From Nigrospora sphaerica (taxonomy: Eukaryota > Ascomycota > Sordariomycetes > Amphisphaeriales > Apiosporaceae): a DNA stretch of 64,000 nucleotides. The stretch lies in NCBI GenBank assembly GCA_018287875.1, contig JAGVVL010000002.1:7626001-7690000 (forward strand), given 5' to 3'. A program made the position numbers and the translations under genes. This document shows, piece by piece, positions 1 through 11,479 of the stretch. The first letter of the stretch is position 1. Each line of letters opens with the position of its first letter. The notes below the pieces were generated by a model. That model ran no database searches. It was not told the DNA's origin and was given only the letters and a program-made list of their open reading frames with translations.

Positions 1-3000
1 TTCTTGGCAGCCGCGGCAGCCTTTTCCGAGCGCCTTTCTTCGGTTAGCAAGAACTCCTTAAACGAGCGGAGGATCATGGATTCCAGAGCAGGTATCTGCT
101 CATCAAACACTTGTTGGAAAGTCGTGTACACATTAGGAGCAACGAAATTCCGGGGGTTTGATTGGCAGATGAGGCCGATGGCATCGAGAGCAGGCTTCCT
201 CAGCTCTGCCGGTTGCGAGGGACTCGCAAAAGGTATGAGGACATCCACCATCAATTTCGATACGGAGTTCCCCTTCCACTTGGGAAACTTGGTCCGGAAG
301 AACTCCTCGTGGCTGTCCAGGTCACAGTGCTTTCCCGCCATGCCAACGATGAGAGCGTAGCGGTCAAACTTTCGCGTGTTTTGTTGGTCCAGAGGCCCTT
401 TCGTCGATAAAGCCCGTATCTGTTGGATCTGGACCATGCTGGAGCACACCAGACGCGCCAGGTGGACCGATGTCTCCAGCAAGTCACTGATAATCCACAG
501 ACAAGCAAACAGATCGTCCAGTAGAGTTCGCGTCACCTTGCTCACGCAGGGCATGAGCTCTTTCCTGATCTCAGCAAGAAACTGTGAGTGCACCTTCGAA
601 ACCTGGGGGAGCACTCGACGGTAAATAACAACCACCGCCCTTGAAACGGCCAGGTCCTCGCTGGTGCCGACACTTGCGATGCGTGGTTGGAGCAGACGGA
701 TTTGCTCGAAAGTGAACAATCTGGGCTCGGCTTTGGCGAATATCATCAAGACCTGGAGCGCATCTTTGCCCGAAGGGGTAGATGGATCATCCGAGTCAGG
801 ATTATCGACGAGGTCGAACATATTAGCCACCAACCGCGTACAGACCTGGGAATTCGCGCTGGCGAGCTTTGCGTCATCTGATAGGATAGTCTGGAACATC
901 TTGTCGAGGGCTAGAGAAGAGTTGCCCTGCTTGACCGTCTGCACTATGAGCGCGACATGGTTTGTGAGCGCCTGTCGGTAAGCTGTCGACTCATCCGCCT
1001 TGTAAAACGGGGCAATCCAGACTTCCTCGACCATCTGCCGTGCCAGTTCCTTGACGCTTTCGTCCGGATCAGTCGAGCGGTGGAGTAGGCCGTTGGCGAT
1101 ATCGCTGCGGACCTCTCTGCTCTCGTTGCCAAGATATATGTCTCTGGCCAGCTTCATCGCCCTCTTGCGGACGGCGACACTCGTGTCCACGAATCTTTGA
1201 ATGATGGTCTCGGTCATTTTCGCCTCGAGACTGGGTCGCATCAAAATGCACTTTCCGATCAACCCCAGGGCCGAGTCACGGACTTGGGGGGAAGAGTCAT
1301 TGGAGCACGTCAATATCAGCCCAATCACGACGCTGTCGCCATCCAGTATCGACGGGTCCGTTTCCAGCACTTGGGTGATACTCTTCAGACTTTTGCTGCG
1401 GACAGTGGCGGCGTCCGTGGTCATTGACTGCATTAGGATTCCGAGGATGATTTTAAACGACGCGCAGAATTGCGATCGTAGCAGGATGATGGAATGCGAC
1501 AGTCTGGCATGATTGGGCACCACGCTCTTGAAACTATACTCGCTTGTAAGCCAGCGCCGGTCTTCGATCATATTACGCAGTCGGTATGCGATCCTGCCAT
1601 ATTCAGCATCACGCTGCTCGTCATCCTCCTGATTGTCCTCGTCGTAGGCCGTGCAGAGATCCGTCGCCCAGTCGGTGACCATGCAGGAGATGGCACTTCG
1701 AAGGTGGGGGTCGTCCCGCACACGACCCTCGAGATATTCCAGCAGGACGCGATACGGGCCCAACCAGCCTGTGATCTTTTCGGGCGAGTGTTTCTGTTCA
1801 AGCGCCATGGAGGATAGGTCGGCCAGCCAGTATCCCAGCTCATCAGCATCGCTGCCTTCGAACGTATTGGCTGTTTTCCGCACGTGCGAGCGGAGCTTCG
1901 AGATGGCGGCAGCCATGAGGCCTAGTATCTCCAGAGCCATGTTCTTCGCCGGTGCGTTGTGCTTGTCGCTCTTAATCACATCCAGCATCATGTACATGGT
2001 CATGCGAAGGAGGAGCTCCGCTGCCGGCCAGTCGGGCGAATCGAGACACGTCGTGAAGTCCTCGACAAAAAGGTCAAAAATGGCACGGGGTGTGTTTTGC
2101 TCACTAGTTTTGGCAACTCCGAGGGCGCGCTTGACGATGTAGTTCACAACGTAGGAAGCGTTTCGTTGAGCGGTGTCAAAGAGAGGCCTCGAAAGCGCTT
2201 CGAGTTCCTGAATGGCGGTGTTGTGTTGAATGGCCGCCATATCCTCGGTCCTCACGGTGTAGGCCATCTCTGTAGACCCGGCCGCTGCCGGGGGCAGCTC
2301 GACGTAGCCCTCGTCACCTTCTTGAAGCGATTGCAGGATCGTTCCACTCATGGGCCCCTTTTTGTCGTGGACTCTGCCCGCGCTCGCCTGCACCAACCTC
2401 ATGATGAGCGCCGTAACGGGCTGGATGCTCCCACCATCCGCCAACTTGAACTGCCTGGCGTGTATTTTTCCTTTAGGGAGTTTCTCAAGCGAAGACAAAA
2501 TGTCGTCGAAAATTCCCTGTCGTTGTGCAGGATGCGTTAAAAAGATCTGCGAAAGCATGTCCATGGCAACGAGTCGGACGCCGTCGAATTTCTGCACCCC
2601 GACCACCGAGTCTCGTTCGGTATATGCGTTCTCAACAAAGATGAGGCGAGAAGAGGTGAACTCGAGAGTATTCAGCACAGTCTCGGAGAGGTCAATGCTT
2701 GTATTGAGCGTCGACATGAGCGCAAATAGCTTCTGGCAAGCGGTGAACATGGTGCTGACAGGCTTCTTCTGGGCCTGCAGCAATTTGAATAGCTTGCCGG
2801 TCGCGCCTGAACTACGCATCTCAGCAACGGGAATGACGATGTTGTCCATGACGTTTTTAAACAAGTCCAACCCCTGCTGAATGCTGTCTTCGGAATACAG
2901 CTGCTTTTCTTCACGGCCACCACACATGACGGTGAGTGCTGTTCGGGCGGCCTTGAGGCCAGTTTCCACGTCGGACAGTGATTGTATCCACATGCCAACT

Positions 3001-4672
3001 TCAATTTCGCCCCAGCTCTCATCGATTTTGAGGTCGTGGCTTTCGGTATGTCGCAGGGAGCCTTCGCATAGACTTTGGAGACGTTGAAGCGCTTCTACGG
3101 GAACTATCCGGAAGCAGCCAAGGTCAATGGTCTTTAGAAGGAGCTTCTGCACCCGATCATAAGCAGCTGTAGTCAAGGCCGGCTGTTGGTCTGCCACAAG
3201 GGCAACCCAAGGATTGGGACCAGATTGCTGCCCAGATACCATATCCTCAGCTTCGAAGAAATCCTGTAGACACTTCTGGAGGTCCTTCAAGGCGCCATTC
3301 GCGCGCTGCCGGTTGTTCAGTCCCCCATCCAGCAGAGTTTCGTTGTTTTGAAGTTCTGTACGGTGGCGTTTGGTGGAGAGGTGAACAGGAGCATCCGCCG
3401 AATCCTCTACGATGGCAAAGTCTGACTTGTCGAAGGTAGCCGCTGGCAATTCAATACTGAGGCCTACTATCGGCGGGCCTTCCGAACTCGCCTTGGGCGG
3501 TATTTTTGGCTTCTCCGAATCATCTGACGTAGGGGAGCTTGGCGGAGCTACCTGGGGTGCCAGCGACGGAGACTGCTTTGCCGGTATGTACGGCTCAGGC
3601 AATGGTTGCGGCGGAGGTTGAGAAGCCGGCAAATCAGCCGGGGAAATCGTCTGCTGCTGAACCGGCGCTGGGGGCTTGATGGTCTGTTTGGCCTTGGCCG
3701 ACAAGGCCGCCTCGTAGTCTCGTTGACTAGGCAAGTGGACTTCAATGTGCGATCGGTTCTTTGTTGCAGCCGGGGCATTCGAAGCAGCAGGGTTCTGCTT
3801 GACGACTTTGGGCACGTCGCCCTTGTGCACCTTGGGCGACTTTTTGGCGATTTGAGGAGACATGTTCTGACCGTTGGCCGTGGGTATTGGGGCCTTCAAG
3901 TCTGAGGCAATATTGCTGAAGCCCACTGGGCTGTTATCGTACAACATGCGCGCGAATGGCGACAGGTTATCAGCAAGCCTTTTCGCTGCACCATTACTGG
4001 GGCTTTTATTGTTCGTATTCGGGGCGGTTTTGAAGTTACTAGATCGCGATTCCGTCAGCAGGTGACCTTTGGAGGAATAGAGGCCACGACATTCCATGAA
4101 CGTACAATGTGGTGACCCTGCCGGCCTTCAACAGGTTCTGCACATATTCCAATGTCCCTTCGAGCCTTTTAGACTGGTTCGAACTTGCCGCAGCCTCCGC
4201 ATTCAGGGAATCGTAGTCGTCGTGGGAGACAAGGCCGTCGACTGGGAGCGCAAGAGGACCAGAGCCGATTGTTGGGTTATGAATGATATCTAAATAAGAA
4301 TGCGAACGCTCGTTAGTCCTGGGTCCAACAGCAGTACGATGACCTTGCGCAAGCTGGGGGCATTGTTGGGGGAAGCCACGTTAGGAAGCGGCAGCTTCCC
4401 CGATTTTGTGGTTATGTCATGTACATGTGCCTGTGTTCTCGATCGTACTCACCGGGCTCAAAGGGAAAAACCGATGTGAAGGGCGTATAGGGCAAGGCCT
4501 CGTTCAAGGTGAAGGGTCGGCTGTGCTGCGGCTCGGGCTCGGGCTCCAGGTGGTGATGCTGTCGCTGCAGGAGCATGTTGGGCTCGATGTACTGGGCCTG
4601 GCCGTCCTCGGGCGACGCCATGCCCATCATCATACCCATGCCGTTGGGGGCATGCGACTCGTGGTGTGCCAT
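1..4672 (-). CDS. SCC2: Sister chromatid cohesion protein 2 (Scc2/Mis4/NIPBL), 3' end outside window
   Basis: Cohesin loader: with Scc4/Mau2 it puts the cohesin ring on chromatin in the nucleus. Exons read 4672-4453, 4289-4106 and 4038 to the left edge; introns of 163 and 67 nt have GTGAGT/TTTAG and GTACGT/ATCTAG ends, and both junctions restore frame. About 1480 codons are visible, so a C-terminal part (Scc2 is usually about 1800 residues in fungi) lies beyond base 1. The N-terminus has a His/Met-rich leader followed by the ALPYTPFTSV block typical of fungal Scc2. A Pro/Ser-rich disordered region follows, then a long alpha-helical HEAT array. The diagnostic stretch near 1200-1090 reads DTSVAVRKRAMKLARDIYL, a cohesin-loader HEAT repeat. 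No stop occurs in exon 3. It is divergent from RPA12. Identity is firm; only the 3' end is unknown. Confidence 0.93.
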
Positions 4673-5671
4673 GCCGTTCTACCGAATGCTTCAAGATACC
4701 GCCGCGGCGGTTGTCTAAGTTACGTCGCCGCTGCTGCCCCCGGGTGCATTGCAATGATGTTTGCGTCGGGGGAACGAGGCCCGCGGCCGTTGGTCGACGT
4801 CGGTGGGTGGGCAGGTTCCGGACAAGTGGATGCGGTTCCCGGAACAGATGCCAGAGCGCAGGCAAGGAAGAGTTGGAAGAAAGAATGGCGGCTGTTGGCG
4901 ACTTCAGGTCAGGACGAGATGGGAAGCCGCGGCAGCCTCGCGCTAGGTCGGGGACGGGCCCTCGTAGATTGGGTGGATCGTTTGGTTAAATCGTGGGGCT
5001 GCCACGGAGAGGTAGGTACATCAAGTAAAGGCGCGCTTCCTACGACGAATTTGCCAATCGGGTCGCGGTCACCGACATACGGGCCGGGATACACGCAGAC
5101 AAGAGGTACTTACTACCTAAGCCGGGCCCGAGGGGATCCAGCAGAAGTGTTGCCTCGATAGTCTCACGCGTGGTTTTGGCCAGCGTAAGACAAGGTTGGG
5201 ACCCTGGCGTGTCTTCCATAGTGGCATACAGGGATTCGTCGAGGCCAGCCCGAAAGGGCCATAGGTACAAGTACACAATGTACTGAGAGGTATGTACAAC
5301 ATCGTACAATTCACATCCACAGGCGCAGGGCTCGTGCAAGCTACGAATAGAGAGTATGCGTGCCAAATGGGCGGATACCACCCCAAAATATTGGTCGGCA
5401 TCTGGAAATACGTTACCAGCAGCCTTTCAAGTTAGTACTTAGTGCATGTAATGTAGGTTAGAGGTAGGTAGGTACATGGCAAAGCCAGGGGATCTCCGTC
5501 GCAACCTAAGCTGCTAGAGATATTTTTTCCCTGCCCTTTGACTGGCTACACTCCAGACGCAGATACTACCTACGGCTTCGCGACCCTTTGTCGTATCGAG
5601 AACAGCGCATTGCACACCTTTTTACTGCTGTCAAATTCTGCCTTCCGACAACAGGACCCCCGACATCCATA
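4673..5671. other. Divergent intergenic region SCC2 / RPA12
   Basis: About 1 kb between the start codons of two divergent housekeeping genes, so it should hold both promoters. Around 5410-5475 there is a run of TAGGTA/GTACAT-like words (GTAGGTTAGAGGTAGGTAGG), a motif that recurs near other gene starts in this window. Open frames here show no convincing coding pattern. Confidence 0.6.
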
Positions 5672-6188
5672 ATGAGTGCGATCGGATCTTTGGTGTTCTG
5701 CACCAGCTGCGGCAATCTCCTGCCGGCCTCCAAAGGTGACGAGAAGAACATTCTCACGTGCGAGGCTTGCGGCGCCCAGAACAAAGGTCCGTAGCCTTCG
5801 GAGAAGCTGCTGGCTCCCATCAGCTTGGGACATTCTCTGCGAAATACGCAAGGATCTCTCGCCGACTAACGCTGGTTTGTGCAGATACCGTCTTCAAAGA
5901 GATTGTCACTCAGACCAAGCCCTCAGACTTCCCTTCCCTCTTGCGCCAGAAACTCTCGACCGTTCAGACGGTCGAGCGCCACAAAATCCAAACTGAGGCT
6001 ACCACCAGCGAGACCTGCGAGAAGTGCGGACGGACAGAGGTCAGATTCTCGGCTGTGCAGTTGCGCGGTGCCGACGAAGGCAGCACAATCTTCTTCACCT
6101 GCGATTGCGGTCACAAGTACGTCCTTACGCCCGGGTGCGCCCGTTGCTCACTTGCTAACCTGCGGATAGATGGAGCGCCAACAACTAA
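5672..6188 (+). CDS. RPA12: DNA-directed RNA polymerase I subunit RPA12 (A12.2)
   Basis: Small zinc-ribbon subunit of RNA polymerase I, needed for RNA cleavage and rDNA transcription termination in the nucleolus. Exons 5672-5786, 5885-6116 and 6170-6188 give 121 residues, close to the 125 of yeast Rpa12. The N-terminal zinc ribbon reads FCTSCGNLL...LTCEACGA. The C-terminal TFIIS-like ribbon has CEKCGRTEV and ends with C-D-C-G-H-K. The last six codons come from a tiny third exon (GTACGT donor, GATAG acceptor) that restores the usual W-S-A-N-N terminus. The conserved acidic pair of the C-terminal ribbon reads G-A-D-E-G. It converges on LIA1 with only 128 bp between stop codons. Confidence 0.93.
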
Positions 6189-6316
6189 GATACCCCGATA
6201 CCTTTCTCCACGTTTCGATGTTCCAATTTCACAGGGCGGGCCTCGACGCATCTTTCGAGCCACAATGCGATTTCTTCTATTGGGTATAAAATAAACTGAA
6301 GTCCTCACAATCCCTT

Positions 6317-7424
6317 CTACGCCGCCACGGTTGTCGTGGGACCGTCGGGGATGAGCGCGTACTCGGTCTGATGGCTCTGTTCGTAATCAACCATGTCCAA
6401 AGCAACAATGACGCTTTCCCGCACCACCTTCTCCTTGTCGTTGAGGAACTTCTTGAGGGTCTCTTCGACGCCCTCTTCCTCACCAAGGCTACCCAACGCC
6501 TCGGCCGCTTCGTGGCGGACCATGCTGGCTTCCTCGGTATTGCTCAACGCAGCCGTGAGCGCGGGTATGGAAGCAGGGTGGCAGAGCTGTCCGAAGACGA
6601 AGGCAATCTCGTGACGGAAAAGCGCCGACGAGTCCGAAAATCCCTTGGCAAGGGCCTGGACGGCGGGGACGGCAGTGGGCAGATCGGGCGGCGAGGCGAG
6701 GTCACGGAGGGCAAACATGGCGCGGTATCTTTTAAACAGGGGTGCCTCGGTGTCCAGCAGGGACTTCTCGAGATCGGGGACGGTCTGTGTCGATTCAGGC
6801 ATGGGGGGCGCTGGGTCTACGGATGCGAAATCACTACATGTCAGTTAGCCACCGCTCTCATGTACGCCTATGGTTGGATATTGGAGAAATGTGGACAGAC
6901 GCATACCTCTGGTGCAGCTTCTCCTGCTTTCTTTCCTCAGAGTTCTCCCACTCGATGCGCGCCAGGGCGATCTCGCAAGTCTCCTTGACCGATACGTCCT
7001 CGCCGTCGCGGTTCATGTACTCTTTCAAAATGTCCAGGCTATCGGGGAAGCCTAGGGCGCCAAGGCCCTCGGCGGCCTCGTGTCGGCACATGGGGTCCTC
7101 TTGCAAATCGGCCAGGACTCTCTGTAAGGGGGCGATAGCGGCCGTGTTGCCCGATTGGCCCAGGCAGTAGGCCAGCTCGTGCTTCAGCAGCGCCGAGGGC
7201 GAGGCGAAGGCAGCGGCAATGGCATCAATGGCAGCAAGCGCCTCCTCGGGCGATCCGTGCTTGGCGACATGTTTGAGCGAAAAGAGGGCGCGGAACCGGA
7301 GGGGCAGCGGGGTGGCCTCGGAGCACAGCGACTCACGCAAACTGGCCACTTTCTGGGTTGCGCTGGGCGTCGAATCGTCGTGAATCTGGATCTCGGTCAT
7401 TTTGGTGATGCTGTTCTCTGACAT
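6317..7424 (-). CDS. LIA1: Deoxyhypusine hydroxylase
   Basis: Di-iron HEAT-repeat enzyme that hydroxylates deoxyhypusine on eIF5A, completing hypusine. Exons 7424-6907 and 6833-6317 (73-nt intron, GTATGC donor, CTAACTGACATGTAG branch/acceptor) encode 344 residues. Four His-Glu metal-binding pairs are visible: near residues 82-83 (HELAYCLGQ), 115-116 ([11 protein letters not shown]), 247-248 (HEIAFVFGQ) and 280-281 ([11 protein letters not shown]), arranged as two symmetric halves joined by an acidic linker, as in the family. The ATG at 7424 is the first in frame; the reading frame extends three codons upstream only through a TTG. A second Met at codon 9 is possible. Tail-to-tail with RPA12, divergent from PDX3. 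Confidence 0.95.
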
Positions 7425-8148
7425 GCTACGCAAGAATCACGGCGACAAGGGGTAATAATAGAAGAGAGGCGCCTATCGTTTATCCTTCGGTCGGAAATGG
7501 AGGGGTTGATTGTCCGCGCGTTGGATTTTTTTCGCAACTTGGTTGGGGTCTTGGAGGGGTTGTAATACTATCGATAACCAACCGGAGCTGCAAGGGGCCT
7601 TTCAGGTGCGTAGTACATCATGTACCCATAAGTGGGGGATCAACATGTTGCTACAGTGGGAAGTTGATGCACAGGGACGGACGGGAGTGCATGACTGCAT
7701 GGGTGTTGCGATGCATTTGACTTGAATTCCCTACTCTAACAGACCTGAAAACATGGCATTTCTTGGTCAGCTCGTTTTCTTTCGATTTGATGCTCCAAGC
7801 CCACGAGAAGAAGGAGGGGGGGGGAATCAGTAATACAGTTAAAAATGTAGTAGGTATGGGTTGCCGGTGGCCTCTTCCTGGCAGCCAGGGCTCTAGTTAA
7901 GGGAATCTGCCGTTGAGGTTCGATCTGGCTCCATCCGCATGGGACCACTGAGACTGATGCGTCATTACTAGTACCCGAGTACGTACCGGACTTCTCAATG
8001 ACCCATTTGCTGCTCCTCTGTCCACTTTTGTCTTGTAACTCACAAGTCGGTTCACTGCCCACCCACACTGGCAACCAAACAGCACGACAATTCGCCTGGC
8101 TTGATGAGAGCGTCACTTTCCGAGTTCTTCAGGCCGACGACATACAAG
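7425..8148. other. Divergent intergenic region LIA1 / PDX3
   Basis: About 720 bp between two divergent genes. Two GTACAT/ATGTAC words lie near 7610-7625. No separate coding pattern was recognised. Confidence 0.5.
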
Positions 8149-8931
8149 ATGGCCTTGCACGCTGCCTCAGGCGACCCCAAATTCATCTGTCAGTAGTCGC
8201 CCTCCCGGCCACGGAGGCCTTCACTTACACAGGCCACAGTTGCCCCTGCCGGTAAAGAGATGCAAGGCCAAGCCGAGCAATTCAAGAAAGGCATGCTGAC
8301 GCGTGCCGACTTGGATCCGACGAGCCCCATCCGGCAGTTTCATGTCTGGTTCGCCGCGGCGCAGCAATCCGATGCCGTTGCCCACCCCGAGACGTGCTGC
8401 CTGTCCACAGCCTCGCTCCCGTCCGGTCGTGTCTCGGCCCGAATGGTCTACCTCAAAGAGCTGGACCCCAAGGGTTTCGTCATCTACAGCAACTTCGGTA
8501 CGAGTCGTAAGGCCGCCGACTTGGCTACCAACCCGTGGGCCAGTCTGACGTTCTGGTGGGAGGGCTTAGAGCGCCAAGTCCGCGTGGAGGGCAAGGCGAG
8601 CAGGATCTCGGCCGAGGAAAGCCAGAAGTACTTCGGCACTCGCGTGCGCGGGAGTCGAATCGGTGCCTGGTCCAGCCGGCAGAGCCAAGTTCTCAAGCCA
8701 GAAGGCGAGGGCGACGACGGCCGGAAGGAGCTCGAGGGCTGGGTTCGTGAGACGGAGGAGAGATTCAAGGACAAAGAGGAAATTCCGGTTCCAGAGTTCT
8801 GGGGCGGGCTGAGGATCGTGCCCGAGCTGGTTGAGTTTTGGCAGGGCCGCGAGAGCCGACTCCATGACCGGTTCACATATACCAAGAAAGAGGGTACCGA
8901 CGAGTGGTCCTTGGACAGACTCAGCCCGTAG
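8149..8931 (+). CDS. PDX3: Pyridoxamine 5'-phosphate oxidase
   Basis: FMN-dependent oxidase converting pyridoxamine/pyridoxine 5'-phosphate to pyridoxal 5'-phosphate (vitamin B6 salvage, cytosol). Exons 8149-8188 and 8240-8931 with a 51-nt intron (GTCAGT donor, CCACAG acceptor) give 243 residues; the splice joins the leader to a conserved FAPAG segment. Family blocks present: SGRVSARMVYLKE, VIYSNFGTSRKAADL (phosphate/FMN region), RQVRVEGKA, YFGTRVRGSRIGAWSS and the C-terminal RLHDRFTY...W-x-L-x-R-L-S-P. The start at 8149 has A at -3 and G at +4; an in-frame ATG at 8104 would add 15 residues. Confidence 0.93.
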
Positions 8932-9837
8932 GCAGTCTCTAGTTATGATTTCATTCATGAAATGTAGATATATAGCCCAGCCACCATTCGAAAGATATCC
9001 GTTACATCATCTGGAAGGACTCTTCACCGACGACTGCATTAACCAGCACCACAGGTATGCCTAAAGCTTAACGTCCCCAAAAGTACGAGAGAGTGCATGA
9101 TTAGGAAAACAGGATACTTTCCCTAGCCATGCGATGGCGGAAATCGCAGCTCTTCTCGGATCACCCCTATGGGGGGGGGGGGGGGGGGGTGTGACACTAT
9201 AACCAACTGCATAAATACACTCAATAAAGCACACCAGCAACGAGGGCTTGTGGCCAATCGCGAAAAAGGATTTCGACTACAAAAGCTCACTGGTACTACT
9301 ACTCAAACCACTGATGTGCTTCTCTCGCCGAGCAAATTGATTTGGCAGAACTTGGCTGAGCGAGGAAGGCTGTAGCAACAACCGAATGCCTTAACCAGCA
9401 TGTCTCTCCAGACGGAGCTTGCAAGTCTTTGGAATCCGTATCAAGGGAGTGCCTGCATTCAGCACAGCCGGAAATGGCAAGAATCAAGGGCGACTGGCTG
9501 GAATGCTCCCAAAGGCGCCATCATACCATTTGTGGGCTCCCACGGGACGCTGTTCTTTGTGTATCCTTTCTTTGTCGTCATTTTCGTCTCTTCCGACGCC
9601 AGCGTCTGACAGTGAAAAGAAGCTTTGAGAGTAAAATTACTAACTGACATTTACCCTCTCTCGTCTACACTCGTTCTGGACATCTGTAAAAGTCCCATAA
9701 TTAGACCGAGATCCTAGATTGAGGAACGAAGCATCCTTCAGTCGCACACAATCGCCTGTGCTAGCTTCTCCCAACCACCGCGACCAGCGGTAACACAGTA
9801 GCGTACCAACACTGACAGTTCGGTTTACACCCACGAA
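8932..9837. other. Intergenic region with a long G tract
   Basis: About 900 bp between two plus-strand genes. It holds a 19-base G run (9171-9189). No gene seen; short frames on both strands look random. Confidence 0.5.
9171..9189 (+). repeat. Poly-G homopolymer, 19 bases
   Basis: Uninterrupted G from 9171 to 9189, flanked by CCCCTAT and TGTGACAC. Probably length-variable; the exact count may be unreliable in an assembly. Confidence 0.9.
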
Positions 9838-11479
9838 ATGGGCGACGAAAAGGTAACTTTCTGGACCCCTCCCGGGTTTTGGGTGAGATATTCACTGATA
9901 CTTCTAGAAGAAGACACGCAAACGCCGTCGTGCAGACGACGGTCATCGACCCCCACCGAAGGCAAAGCGGTCCAAAGAAAAGCCAACTGGGGCAAGTGGT
10001 GGCTCAAACCAACTAGAGCCGAGCCTTCGGGGGGGTGTCGGCTCTGATGCTGGCTCCGGAGAGGCCCAAGGATCTCACGGGGATGGCTCGGCAAGCAACA
10101 AGGACGTTTACTATTTGTTTGCATCCGACACCATTGTCTGCGGAATCGCCGAGGGCCTGCGTCTCCAGGAGAATGTCTTACAGAATTTCCCTGCGGCTAC
10201 ACCGAGCGACAAGCGGTACGGCAACCATGCCAAAACCACGCTGGAAGACTTGGAGATGCGAGTGGAGCCGCCGGAGCCTCTGGAGCAGATAGTCAGAAGC
10301 ATCATCCAGCATCCAACGGATGAGGACGCCAATGCATCGTTTGCAACGGCCTGGGATATTCTCCAAGCACAGAGGGAACACTATGCGACGCAGTTTAGCG
10401 ATGTGTCGTCGGGTGAGCAACTTGATGAAGAATCGGCAAGAGCCCTCAACACGGCCCTCGCGAACCTCCAGGCCATGGAAGTATTTGGATACCTAAGGTG
10501 CTGGGAAGGGTTTTCCTCCGACTTGGCGACGCGCTTGGACGGTGACAGGCAGCTGAGGGGCGTTCTCATTGAATGGAACCGAATGCAGCTGCTCATGGAC
10601 GGCTATGTCCTCGTTCATGGTTCTCGTCCCCAGTCAGAACGAGACGCCAAGCATGGCAAGGCAGCTCAGAGGGCGAGGAGGGCATGGATCCGAGAAGACA
10701 GCCGGTGGTCATTCAGCGATCCTCCTGGCAGCGTCCATCTCGTCGTTGGAAATGAACATAGGCCACCTGCCAATGTCCTATTTCAACAGCCTCCCAACGG
10801 CCCACACACCACTTTGGACGATCCACGAACTATGAGTCCGCTTCACGTTCGGCGAACCACAACGACATCCAGCAGCACCGGTCCACAACCACCGCCGACT
10901 AGACGACCACTGGGCACCACGGGGTCGCAGCAGCTGTCGAGCGCCTCGACGGCGCGCCTTGAGAAATTGCTCGTCGATCTGGTCCGCAAAGTTGATTACT
11001 TGGAATACCAAGCACGGAACGAGTTTGCGAGCCTCGACAGAGAGATCCGCTCTGCGAGACGTATCACGAAGGAAGGCATCCGAAAGGGCCAGCGGGACAG
11101 CTCGCCTCTGCCCCCGCTCCGCAGGCTCTCGCTCGGCCAGCTTGACGAATACGGGCCGTCGATACCAGGACAGCGTCCCGTCCCGGGTCCTGTCCGTATA
11201 ATCCGTGCGGCTGGGTTGGACTACTCGCCAGAAATGTCGCCAATCGATCGTTCAGCCCCCATGAGCCTGTCCCCCGGGATCAACCCCCAAGGGGCCAGCA
11301 CCCCGCAGCAATCGCCTGACTATGGCCCCCCATCCAGTTTGAGCCTTTCTTCTGAGCTCAAACCCCAAGGGGCCAGCACGCCGAAGCAGTTCCACCGGGG
11401 GCGAAATGAAGATGATTCAACACATGAAGCTGGATTCGAGGGAGAGACGCCGGTGGCGGGCCCCTCTGGTACACAGTAG
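9838..11479 (+). CDS. Unrecognised protein with basic N-terminus and coiled coil
   Basis: I do not recognise the family. The likely model is a 5-codon first exon (9838-9852), a 55-nt intron (GTAACT donor, TTCTAG acceptor) and exon 9908-11479, giving 528 residues. After the splice the protein is strongly basic (KKTRKRRR, then KAKRSKEK about 15 residues later), a plausible bipartite nuclear signal. The middle, about residues 75-290, is helical without a known motif. Residues about 370-420 form a charged amphipathic helix (LEKLLVDLVRKVDYLEYQA) typical of a coiled coil. The C-terminus is Pro/Ser-rich with a duplicated PQGASTP element. Reading frames just past the stop (11480-11920) also look codon-like, so the 3' end could be mis-called. 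Confidence 0.6.
11264..11389 (+). repeat. Two-copy in-frame tandem repeat in the 9.8-11.5 kb gene
   Basis: Copies at 11264-11311 and 11342-11389, offset 78 nt, share an identical core CAAGGGGCCAGCAC and both encode S-L-S/L...PQGASTP. The spacing keeps the reading frame. Confidence 0.8.

Noticed and set aside
4406..5161. 251-codon plus-strand open frame
   Set aside because: It overlaps SCC2 exon 1 in antisense and the divergent promoter; composition is not protein-like.
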